From Fasciola hepatica (Eukaryota > Platyhelminthes > Trematoda > Plagiorchiida > Fasciolidae): a stretch of DNA of 64,000 nt. Both the position numbers and the translations under genes were made by a program. The DNA is taken from NCBI GenBank assembly GCA_948099385.1, contig CANUEZ040000156.1, positions 992,001-1,056,000 on the forward strand, read 5' to 3'. A model generated the notes under the pieces. That model ran no database searches and was not told the origin of the DNA. It was given only the letters and a program-made list of their open reading frames with translations. Below are positions 1 to 9,100 of this stretch, piece by piece. Within the stretch, counting starts at the first letter, position 1; the number at the start of each line of letters is the position of its first letter.

Positions 1-56
1 CTTGCCTAAATTCCCAACACGACACCAAGCGTTCACACTCAGTTTTACTCCAACTG

Positions 57-79
57 ATCACACATCGTACGCATGTGAT
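57..79. repeat. Inverted repeat around CGTACG (copy 1 example)
   Basis: ATCACA at 57-62 pairs perfectly with TGTGAT at 74-79. An overlapping alternative is CACAT (61-65) with ATGTG (73-77) around the loop CGTACGC, which itself contains the palindrome CGTACG. It is present in every monomer without a variant seen. It could be a protein-binding dyad or chance in a region rich in short palindromes. Confidence 0.5.
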
Positions 80-166
80 TTGCGACAGCCATATGCGACA
101 TGTGCATCACGGAACCACAGTGTACGGATGATGCGAGACACAGAAAAGCACCAGATGCACGGGAAA

Positions 167-179
167 GCGCGCGCATGCA
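167..179. other. Alternating purine/pyrimidine run (possible Z-DNA), copy 1 example
   Basis: Thirteen bases alternate strictly between purine and pyrimidine, beginning with four GC dinucleotides and ending ATGCA. Alternating GC steps are the classical Z-DNA-prone sequence, though this run is short. It recurs once per monomer, so any structural tendency would be repeated every 1,018 bp. Confidence 0.45.
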
Positions 180-241
180 AGTACGGACGAAACATACTAC
201 TGACACGGGAGCATTCAGTAGATAACTATTTAGCTCGTCTC

Positions 242-266
242 GCACACAATCATGCTCGTCGTGTGC
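242..266. repeat. Inverted repeat GCACAC/GTGTGC (copy 1 example)
   Basis: GCACAC (242-247) and GTGTGC (261-266) are perfect inverted repeats separated by 13 bases. Present in all copies. The stem is short and the loop long, so cruciform or RNA hairpin formation is only weakly supported. Confidence 0.45.
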
Positions 267-300
267 AATCCTGCTGCAAAGGGAGGAGATGAATTGGATA

Positions 301-450
301 ACTTATTCTTCATTCGCATCCAGTTGAGTTTGGATTGCTCGGGGTTGTTGAATTGGTCTTTTGATCATTTGTGTGGGTTTGATTTAGTCAGAGTACAATG
401 CTAGTCGGTCTTGTGTGCAACTGGTCTGGTCAACTAGGTTTTGCAGTTCG
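301..450. other. Monomer domain II: T/G-rich strand (copy 1 example)
   Basis: Hand count for u301-450 is T 61, G 41, A 25, C 23, so the + strand is 68% T+G with positive GC skew (about +0.28). The word GGTCT recurs (in TTGGTCTTT, TCGGTCTTG and CTGGTCTGG contexts). It contains the most informative variable site of the array, u348 (T or C), plus u328 and u421. No open frame of useful length, no RNA gene and no repeat family is recognised here. The skew is opposite in sign to domain IV, so the two strands of the monomer are compositionally unlike each other over hundreds of bases. Confidence 0.75.
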
Positions 451-502
451 CATTTAAGATCGTACTTCTAGGGATCATTCCTACAGTACGTATCGCCAGG
501 AC

Positions 503-517
503 GTCAGTCAAACTGAC
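503..517. repeat. Perfect short hairpin GTCAGT-caa-ACTGAC (copy 1 example)
   Basis: Two 6-base arms pair perfectly around a 3-base loop. The only variant noticed is A to G at u510 in copy 49 (window position 49374). It falls in the loop and leaves the stem intact, but one event is not evidence of selection. No T run follows, so it does not resemble an intrinsic terminator. Confidence 0.6.
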
Positions 518-703
518 CCATCCACCCAACCGCGATGACGATCCGCATGGCCTAGTCCCGAGCGTGATCCGGGTGTGTGGCTGTCCGTCGGCCTGACCTA
601 GCGCGTGCTTGTTGCTGGCTTGCTCGAATCAGCGGCCGTGTGAGCGTCACGCGTGCATGGTCTGATTGAACGGACTCGGCCGCCTCCTCGGTTGATCGTC
701 CGG

Positions 704-713
704 CCCGATCGGG
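704..713. repeat. Perfect 10-bp palindrome CCCGATCGGG (copy 1 example)
   Basis: A self-complementary decamer inside the CpG-rich block, unchanged in every copy inspected. The nearby A to G change at u695 (copies 57, 58, 61, 63) lies outside it. It contains a GATC core and is a candidate dimeric protein site, though no known site is recognised. Confidence 0.5.
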
Positions 714-720
714 AATGGGG

Positions 721-736
721 TACGCAGTTATGCGTA
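721..736. repeat. Perfect short hairpin TACGCA-gtta-TGCGTA (copy 1 example)
   Basis: Two 6-base arms are perfectly complementary around a 4-base loop, 7 bases downstream of the decamer palindrome, so two dyads sit together at u704-736 just before the GC-rich to AT-rich switch. No variants were noticed in either arm over the array. Confidence 0.55.
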
Positions 737-780
737 TCTCATACACCCGATTCGGCCTGGAGGAACTGGCCTGTGCTGAG

Positions 781-1018
781 CGGCTATTTCATCAAATAAC
801 ACAATTACACCAACTTATTACAAACTAAAATCAACAACACACATCAAATACTATATGACCAAATCAAACTATTAACACGAACACGATCATGCACACTACA
901 CTGCCACTTGACGAGAAAGAACAAATCAATTGAGAATAGTTATAATAAACAAAATACCACATGTAAACCTCAATCAACACAATCAATCACATCGAGTACG
1001 CACGAGCAGATAATTAGG
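781..1018. other. Monomer domain IV: A/C-rich, G-poor block (copy 1 example)
   Basis: Hand count for u781-1018 is G 23 and C 57 of 238 (34% GC; GC skew about -0.43). From u784 to u856 there is no G at all for 73 consecutive bases on the + strand. The transition from domain III is abrupt near u780. No promoter, terminator, RNA gene or coding frame is convincing: the hexamers TTGACG (u908) and TATAAT (u941) are 27 bases apart, too far for a sigma70-type promoter. Variable sites seen are u805, u919 and u955, so this domain varies less per base than domain III. Its role is unknown; an easily melted or nucleosome-disfavouring segment is possible. Confidence 0.8.
784..856. other. 73-base G-free tract (copy 1 example)
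   Basis: Reading the + strand from u784 to u856, no G occurs; the next G is at u857. The opposite strand therefore lacks C over the same stretch. It is bounded on the left by the GC-rich block. The only change seen within it is T to A at u805 in copies 59, 61 and 63, which keeps it G-free. The tract has no guanine on one strand and no CpG, so it could be neither methylated at CpG nor able to form a G-quadruplex on that strand. Function is unknown. Confidence 0.8.
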
Positions 1019-1027
1019 CTTGCCTAA
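1014..1027. repeat. Palindrome TTAGGC-tt-GCCTAA across the unit junction
   Basis: Six-base perfect arms flank a 2-base centre, and the AT bases on both sides extend the symmetry imperfectly. It spans the arbitrary junction between copies 1 and 2 and recurs at every junction in the window. TTAGGC equals the nematode telomere repeat word, but only one word per arm is present, so no telomeric origin is claimed. As one of the longest near-perfect dyads it is a reasonable candidate for a bound site or a recombination point. Confidence 0.55.
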
Positions 1028-4000
1028 ATTCCCAACACGACACCAAGCGTTCACACTCAGTTTTACTCCAACTGATCACACATCGTACGCATGTGATTTG
1101 CGACAGCCATATGCGACATGTGCATCACGGAACCACAGTGTACGGATGATGCGAGACACAGAAAAGCACCAGATGCACGGGAAAGCGCGCGCATGCAAGT
1201 ACGGACGAAACATACTACTGACACGGGAGCATTCAGTAGATAACTATTTAGCTCGTCTCGCACACAATCATGCTCGTCGTGTGCAATCCTGCTGCAAAGG
1301 GAGGAGATGAATTGGATAACTTATTCTTCATTCGCATCCAGTTGAGTTTGGATTGCTCGGGGTTGTTGAATTGGTCTTTTGATCATTTGTGTGGGTTTGA
1401 TTTAGTCAGAGTACAATGCTAGTCGGTCTTGTGTGCAACTGGTCTGGTCAACTAGGTTTTGCAGTTCGCATTTAAGATCGTACTTCTAGGGATCATTCCT
1501 ACAGTACGTATCACCAGGACGTCAGTCAAACTGACCCATCCACCCAACCGCGATGACGATCCGCATGGCCTAGTCCCGAGCGTGATCCGGGTGTGTGGCT
1601 GTCCGTCGGCCTGACCTAGCGCGTGCTTGTTGCTGGCTTGCTCGAATCAGCGGCCGTGTGAGCGTCACGCGTGCATGGTCTGATTGAACGGACTCGGCCG
1701 CCTCCTCGGTTGATCGTCCGGCCCGATCGGGAATGGGGTACGCAGTTATGCGTATCTCATACACCCGATTCGGCCTGGAGGAACTGGCCTGTGCTGAGCG
1801 GCTATTTCATCAAATAACACAATTACACCAACTTATTACAAACTAAAATCAACAACACACATCAAATACTATATGACCAAATCAAACTATTAACACGAAC
1901 ACGATCATGCACACTACACTGCCACTTGACGAGAAAGAACAAATCAATTGAGAATAGTTATAATAAACAAAATACCACATGTAAACCTCAATCAACACAA
2001 TCAATCACATCGAGTACGCACGAGCAGATAATTAGGCTTGCCTAAATTCCCAACACGACACCAAGCGTTCACACTCAGTTTTACTCCAACTGATCACACA
2101 TCGTACGCATGTGATTTGCGACAGCCATATGCGACATGTGCATCACGGAACCACAGTGTACGGATGATGCGAGACACAGAAAAGCACCAGATGCACGGGA
2201 AAGCGCGCGCATGCAAGTATGGACGAAACATACTACTGACACGGGAGCATTCAGTAGATAACTATTTAGCTCGTCTCGCACACAATCATGCTCGTCGTGT
2301 GCAATCCTGCTGCAAAGGGAGGAGATGAATTGGATAACTTATTCTTCATTCGCATCCAGTTGAGTTTGGATTGCTCGGGGTTGTTGAATTGGTCTTTTGA
2401 TCATTTGTGTGGGTTTGATTTAGTCAGAGTACAATGCTAGTCGGTCTTGTGTGCAACTGGTCTGGTCAACTAGGTTTTGCAGTTCGCATTTAAGATCGTA
2501 CTTCTAGGGATCATTCCTACAGTACGTATCACCAGGACGTCAGTCAAACTGACCCATCCACCCAACCGCGATGACGATCCGCATGGCCTAGTCCCGAGCG
2601 TGATCCGGGTGTGTGGCTGTCCGTCGGCCTGACCTAGCGCGTGCTTGTTGCTGGCTTGCTCGAATCAGCGGCCGTGTGAGCGTCACGCGTGCATGGTCTG
2701 ATTGAACGGACTCGGCCGCCTCCTCGGTTGATCGTCCGGCCCGATCGGGAATGGGGTACGCAGTTATGCGTATCTCATACACCCGATTCGGCCTGGAGGA
2801 ACTGGCCTGTGCTGAGCGGCTATTTCATCAAATAACACAATTACACCAACTTATTACAAACTAAAATCAACAACACACATCAAATACTATATGACCAAAT
2901 CAAACTATTAACACGAACACGATCATGCACACTACACTGCCACTTGACGAGAAAGAACAAATCAATTGAGAATAGTTATAATAAACAAAATACCACATGT
3001 AAACCTCAATCAACACAATCAATCACATCGAGTACGCACGAGCAGATAATTAGGCTTGCCTAAATTCCCAACACGACACCAAGCGTTCACACTCAGTTTT
3101 ACTCCAACTGATCACACATCGTACGCATGTGATTTGCGACAGCCATATGCGACATGTGCATCACGGAACCACAGTGTACGGATGATGCGAGACACAGAAA
3201 AGCACCAGATGCACGGGAAAGCGCGCGCATGCAAGTACGGACGAAACATACTACTGACACGGGAGCATTCAGTAGATAACTATTTAGCTCGTCTCGCACA
3301 CAATCATGCTCGTCGTGTGCAATCCTGCTGCAAAGGGAGGAGATGAATTGGATAACTTATTCTTCATTCGCATCCAGTTGAGTTTGGATTGCTCGGGGTT
3401 GCTGAATTGGTCTTTTGATCATTTGTGTGGGTTTGATTTAGTCAGAGTACAATGCTAGTCGGTCTTGTGTGCAATTGGTCTGGTCAACTAGGTTTTGCAG
3501 TTCGCATTTAAGATCGTACTTCTAGGGATCATTCCTACAGTACGTATCACCAGGACGTCAGTCAAACTGACCCGTCCACCCAACCGCGATGACGATCCGC
3601 ATGGCCTAGTCCCGAGCGTGATCCGGGTGTGTGGCTGTCCGTCGGCCTGACCTAGCGCGTGCTTGTTGCTGGCTTGCTCGAATCAGCGGCCGTGTGAGCG
3701 TCACGCGTGCATGGTCTGATTGAACGGACTCGGCCGCCTCCTCGGTTGATCGTCCGGCCCGATCGGGAATGGGGTACGCAGTTATGCGTATCTCATACAC
3801 CCGATTCGGCCTGGAGGAACTGGCCTGTGCTGAGCGGCTATTTCATCAAATAACACAATTACACCAACTTATTACAAACTAAAATCAACAACACACATCA
3901 AATACTATATGACCAAATCAAACTATTAACACGAACACGATCATGCACACTACACTGCCACTTGACGAGAAAGAACAAATCAATTGAGAATAGTTATAAT

Positions 4001-6108
4001 AAACAAAATACCACATGTAAACCTCAATCAACACAATCAATCACATCGAGTACGCACGAGCAGATAATTAGGCTTGCCTAAATTCCCAACACGACACCAA
4101 GCGTTCACACTCAGTTTTACTCCAACTGATCACACATCGTACGCATGTGATTTGCGACAGCCATATGCGACATGTGCATCACGGAACCACAGTGTACGGA
4201 TGATGCGAGACACAGAAAAGCACCAGATGCACGGGAAAGCGCGCGCATGCAAGTACGGACGAAACATACTACTGACACGGGAGCATTCAGTAGATAACTA
4301 TTTAGCTCGTCTCGCACACAATCATGCTCGTCGTGTGCAATCCTGCTGCAAAGGGAGGAGATGAATTGGATAACTTATTCTTCATTCGCATCCAGTTGAG
4401 TTTGGATTGCTCGGGGTTGTTGAATTGGTCTTTTGATCATTTGTGTGGGTTTGATTTAGTCAGAGTACAATGCTAGTCGGTCTTGTGTGCAACTGGTCTG
4501 GTCAACTAGGTTTTGCAGTTCGCATTTAAGATCGTACTTCTAGGGATCATTCCTACAGTACGTATCACCAGGACGTCAGTCAAACTGACCCATCCACCCA
4601 ACCGCGATGACGATCCGCATGGCCTAGTCCCGAGCGTGATCCGGGTGTGTGGCTGTCCGTCGGCCTGACCTAGCGCGTGCTTGTTGCTGGCTTGCTCGAA
4701 TCAGCGGCCGTGTGAGCGTCACGCGTGCATGGTCTGATTGAACGGACTCGGCCGCCTCCTCGGTTGATCGTCCGGCCCGATCGGGAATGGGGTACGCAGT
4801 TATGCGTATCTCATACACCCGATTCGGCCTGGAGGAACTGGCCTGTGCTGAGCGGCTATTTCATCAAATAACACAATTACACCAACTTATTACAAACTAA
4901 AATCAACAACACACATCAAATACTATATGACCAAATCAAACTATTAACACGAACACGATCATGCACACTACACTGCCACTTGACGAGAAAGAACAAATCA
5001 ATTGAGAATAGTTATAATAAACAAAATACCACATGTAAACCTCAATCAACACAATCAATCACATCGAGTACGCACGAGCAGATAATTAGGCTTGCCTAAA
5101 TTCCCAACACGACACCAAGCGTTCACACTCAGTTTTACTCCAACTGATCACACATCGTACGCATGTGATTTGCGACAGCCATATGCGACATGTGCATCAC
5201 GGAACCACAGTGTACGGATGATGCGAGACACAGAAAAGCACCAGATGCACGGGAAAGCGCGCGCATGCAAGTACGGACGAAACATACTACTGACACGGGA
5301 GCATTCAGTAGATAACTATTTAGCTCGTCTCGCACACAATCATGCTCGTCGTGTGCAATCCTGCTGCAAAGGGAGGAGATGAATTGGATAACTTATTCTT
5401 CATTCGCATCCAGTTGAGTTTGGATTGCTCGGGGTTGTTGAATTGGTCTTTTGATCATTTGTGTGGGTTTGATTTAGTCAGAGTACAATGCTAGTCGGTC
5501 TTGTGTGCAATTGGTCTGGTCAACTAGGTTTTGCAGTTCGCATTTAAGATCGTACTTCTAGGGATCATTCCTACAGTACGTATCACCAGGACGTCAGTCA
5601 AACTGACCCGTCCACCCAACCGCGATGACGATCCGCATGGCCTAGTCCCGAGCGTGATCCGGGTGTGTGGCTGTCCGTCGGCCTGACCTAGCGCGTGCTT
5701 GTTGCTGGCTTGCTCGAATCAGCGGCCGTGTGAGCGTCACGCGTGCATGGTCTGATTGAACGGACTCGGCCGCCTCCTCGGTTGATCGTCCGGCCCGATC
5801 GGGAATGGGGTACGCAGTTATGCGTATCTCATACACCCGATTCGGCCTGGAGGAACTGGCCTGTGCTGAGCGGCTATTTCATCAAATAACACAATTACAC
5901 CAACTTATTACAAACTAAAATCAACAACACACATCAAATACTATATGACCAAATCAAACTATTAACACGAACACGATCATGCACACTACACTGCCACTTG
6001 ACGAGAAAGAACAAATCAATTGAGAATAGTTATAATAAACAAAATACCACATGTAAACCTCAATCAACACAATCAATCACATCGAGTACGCACGAGCAGA
6101 TAATTAGG

Positions 6109-9100
6109 CTTGCCTAAATTCCCAACACGACACCAAGCGTTCACACTCAGTTTTACTCCAACTGATCACACATCGTACGCATGTGATTTGCGACAGCCAT
6201 ATGCGACATGTGCATCACGGAACCACAGTGTACGGATGATGCGAGACACAGAAAAGCACCAGATGCACGGGAAAGCGCGCGCATGCAAGTACGGACGAAA
6301 CATACTACTGACACGGGAGCATTCAGTAGATAACTATTTAGCTCGTCTCGCACACAATCATGCTCGTCGTGTGCAATCCTGCTGCAAAGGGAGGAGATGA
6401 ATTGGATAACTTATTCTTCATTCGCATCCAGTTGAGTTTGGATTGCTCGGGGTTGTTGAATTGGTCTTTTGATCATTTGTGTGGGTTTGATTTAGTCAGA
6501 GTACAATGCTAGTCGGTCTTGTGTGCAACTGGTCTGGTCAACTAGGTTTTGCAGTTCGCATTTAAGATCGTACTTCTAGGGATCATTCCTACAGTACGTA
6601 TCACCAGGACGTCAGTCAAACTGACCCGTCCACCCAACCGCGATGACGATCCGCATGGCCTAGTCCCGAGCGTGATCCGGGTGTGTGGCTGTCCGTCGGC
6701 CTGACCTAGCGCGTGCTTGTTGCTGGCTTGCTCGAATCAGCGGCCGTGTGAGCGTCACGCGTGCATGGTCTGATTGAACGGACTCGGCCGCCTCCTCGGT
6801 TGATCGTCCGGCCCGATCGGGAATGGGGTACGCAGTTATGCGTATCTCATACACCCGATTCGGCCTGGAGGAACTGGCCTGTGCTGAGCGGCTATTTCAT
6901 CAAATAACACAATTACACCAACTTATTACAAACTAAAATCAACAACACACATCAAATACTATATGACCAAATCAAACTATTAACACGAACACGATCATGC
7001 ACACTACACTGCCACTTGACGAGAAAGAACAAATCAATTGAGAATAGTTATAATAAACAAAATACCACATGTAAACCTCAATCAACACAATCAATCACAT
7101 CGAGTACGCACGAGCAGATAATTAGGCTTGCCTAAATTCCCAACACGACACCAAGCGTTCACACTCAGTTTTACTCCAACTGATCACACATCGTACGCAT
7201 GTGATTTGCGACAGCCATATGCGACATGTGCATCACGGAACCACAGTGTACGGATGATGCGAGACACAGAAAAGCACCAGATGCACGGGAAAGCGCGCGC
7301 ATGCAAGTACGGACGAAACATACTACTGACACGGGAGCATTCAGTAGATAACTATTTAGCTCGTCTCGCACACAATCATGCTCGTCGTGTGCAATCCTGC
7401 TGCAAAGGGAGGAGATGAATTGGATAACTTATTCTTCATTCGCATCCAGTTGAGTTTGGATTGCTCGGGGTTGCTGAATTGGTCTTTTGATCATTTGTGT
7501 GGGTTTGATTTAGTCAGAGTACAATGCTAGTCGGTCTTGTGTGCAACTGGTCTGGTCAACTAGGTTTTGCAGTTCGCACTTAAGATCGTACTTCTAGGGA
7601 TCATTCCTACAGTACGTATCACCAGGACGTCAGTCAAACTGACCCGTCCACCCAACCGCGATGACGATCCGCATGGCCTAGTCCCGAGCGTGATCCGGGT
7701 GTGTGGCTGTCCGTCGGCCTGACCTAGCGCGTGCTTGTTGCTGGCTTGCTCGAATCAGCGGCCGTGTGAGCGTCACGCGTGCATGGTCTGATTGAACGGA
7801 CTCGGCCGCCTCCTCGGTTGATCGTCCGGCCCGATCGGGAATGGGGTACGCAGTTATGCGTATCTCATACACCCGATTCGGCCTGGAGGAACTGGCCTGT
7901 GCTGAGCGGCTATTTCATCAAATAACACAATTACACCAACTTATTACAAACTAAAATCAACAACACACATCAAATACTATATGACCAAATCAAACTATTA
8001 ACACGAACACGATCATGCACACTACACTGCCACTTGACGAGAAAGAACAAATCAATTGAGAATAGTTATAATAAACAAAATACCACATGTAAACCTCAAT
8101 CAACACAATCAATCACATCGAGTACGCACGAGCAGATAATTAGGCTTGCCTAAATTCCCAACACGACACCAAGCGTTCACACTCAGTTTTACTCCAACTG
8201 ATCACACATCGTACGCATGTGATTTGCGACAGCCATATGCGACATGTGCATCACGGAACCACAGTGTACGGATGATGCGAGACACAGAAAAGCACCAGAT
8301 GCACGGGAAAGCGCGCGCATGCAAGTACGGACGAAACATACTACTGACACGGGAGCATTCAGTAGATAACTATTTAGCTCGTCTCGCACACAATCATGCT
8401 CGTCGTGTGCAATCCTGCTGCAAAGGGAGGAGATGAATTGGATAACTTATTCTTCATTCGCATCCAGTTGAGTTTGGATTGCTCGGGGTTGTTGAATTGG
8501 TCTTTTGATCATTTGTGTGGGTTTGATTTAGTCAGAGTACAATGCTAGTCGGTCTTGTGTGCAACTGGTCTGGTCAACTAGGTTTTGCAGTTCGCATTTA
8601 AGATCGTACTTCTAGGGATCATTCCTACAGTACGTATCACCAGGACGTCAGTCAAACTGACCCGTCCACCCAACCGCGATGACGATCCGCATGGCCTAGT
8701 CCCGAGCGTGATCCGGGTGTGTGGCTGTCCGTCGGCCTGACCTAGCGCGTGCTTGTTGCTGGCTTGCTCGAATCAGCGGCCGTGTGAGCGTCACGCGTGC
8801 ATGGTCTGATTGAACGGACTCGGCCGCCTCCTCGGTTGATCGTCCGGCCCGATCGGGAATGGGGTACGCAGTTATGCGTATCTCATACACCCGATTCGGC
8901 CTGGAGGAACTGGCCTGTGCTGAGCGGCTATTTCATCAAATAACACAATTACACCAACTTATTACAAACTAAAATCAACAACACACATCAAATACTATAT
9001 GACCAAATCAAACTATTAACACGAACACGATCATGCACACTACACTGCCACTTGACGAGAAAGAACAAATCAATTGAGAATAGTTATAATAAACAAAATA

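Larger units (their letters stand above)
1..300. other. Monomer domain I: mixed composition, palindrome-rich (copy 1 example)
   Basis: Hand count for u1-300 is A 92, C 78, G 69, T 61 (49% GC). The domain holds many short self-complementary words (CGTACG, CATATG, ACATGT, GCATGC), three copies of TGCGA (u81, u94, u132; the first two extend to TGCGACA) and an alternating purine/pyrimidine run at u167-179. A 96-codon frame from a TTG at u2 to a TGA at u290-292 crosses it, as does a 66-codon antisense frame, but neither shows coding evidence. Variable sites seen here are u82, u184, u190, u213 and u270, in one or two copies each. The same description holds for every monomer. Confidence 0.8.
481..780. 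other. Monomer domain III: GC- and CpG-rich block (copy 1 example)
   Basis: Hand count for u481-780 gives 93 G and 91 C (61% GC), with about 31 CpG over roughly 280 bp, at or slightly above what base composition predicts. It holds a perfect 6-bp-stem hairpin (u503-517), a 10-bp perfect palindrome (u704-713), a second 6-bp-stem hairpin (u721-736) and the GC-rich words CGGCCG and GCGGCCG. About half of all variable sites fall here (u495, 496, 510, 520, 528, 562, 584, 669, 695, 780). A 64-codon antisense frame and, where u669 is G, an 83-codon GTG-started frame cross it; neither is supported as a gene. In a CpG-methylating host this block would be the natural methylation target. Confidence 0.8.
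1..1018. repeat. Representative monomer (copy 1) of the satellite
   Basis: This copy sets the unit numbering u1-u1018; the phase is arbitrary. Hand-counted GC is about 48%, but composition is strongly partitioned: mixed (u1-300), T/G-rich (u301-450), GC- and CpG-rich (u481-780) and A/C-rich, G-poor (u781-1018). I found no longer internal duplication, so the monomer does not look like an obvious multimer of a shorter satellite. Copy 1 is not quite typical: it has G at u495 where all other copies have A, A at u520 (shared only with copies 2, 3 and 5) and T at u348. No tRNA, 5S rRNA, snRNA, spliced-leader or rRNA segment was recognised on either strand, and no terminal inverted repeats or target duplications suggesting an intact transposon. 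Confidence 0.95.
1..6108. repeat. Array segment, copies 1-6: left-hand variant block (A520)
   Basis: Copies 1, 2, 3 and 5 have A at u520 (window 520, 1538, 2556, 4592), whereas copy 4, copy 6 and every later copy have G. Copies 4 and 6 also share T at u421 (3475 and 5511), absent from copy 5. Copy 4 alone in this block has C at u348. Copy 1 has a private G at u495 and copy 3 a private T at u184 (2220). The alternation of types at copies 4, 5, 6 is what exchange between two monomer types at their boundary would leave. Confidence 0.8.

Noticed and set aside
45..245. 66-codon antisense frame overlapping the 96-codon frame
   Set aside because: It is a mirror of the other frame, with changes such as Asn to Lys, Ala to Glu, Arg to His and Phe to Ser among copies and no known family.
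2..292. 96-codon + strand frame repeated in all copies
   Set aside because: TTG start, no ribosome-binding context, unusual Arg/His/Cys-rich composition, no recognised domain, and residue-changing variants among the copies. Its persistence follows from array homogeneity.
281..327. Shine-Dalgarno-like GGGAGGAG followed by ATG, overlapping the stop of the 96-codon frame
   Set aside because: The spacing to ATG is essentially zero and the frame closes after 12 codons.
578..631. Possible RNA polymerase III signals (TGGC at 578, TGCTCGAATCA at 621)
   Set aside because: The second word matches 8 of 11 positions of the tRNA B box, but there is no good A box, no cloverleaf and no T run downstream on that strand.
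552..746. 64-codon antisense frame in the CpG-rich block
   Set aside because: GC-rich DNA is poor in stops, so open frames occur by chance. Copies differ by Ala/Val/Asp, Thr/Ala and Ser/Pro changes; no domain is recognised.
377..869. 9-bp inverted match between 377-385 and 861-869 (GTTTGATTT/AAATCAAAC)
   Set aside because: Expected by chance between a T/G-rich and an A/C-rich domain, and it does not extend beyond nine bases.
908..946. Bacterial-promoter-like TTGACG and TATAAT
   Set aside because: The hexamers are 27 bases apart instead of about 17, lie in AT-rich DNA where TATAAT is common, and lead to no gene.
1..1018. CENP-B box
   Set aside because: All TTCG occurrences on both strands were checked against the minimal pattern nTTCGnnnnAnnCGGGn and none fits.
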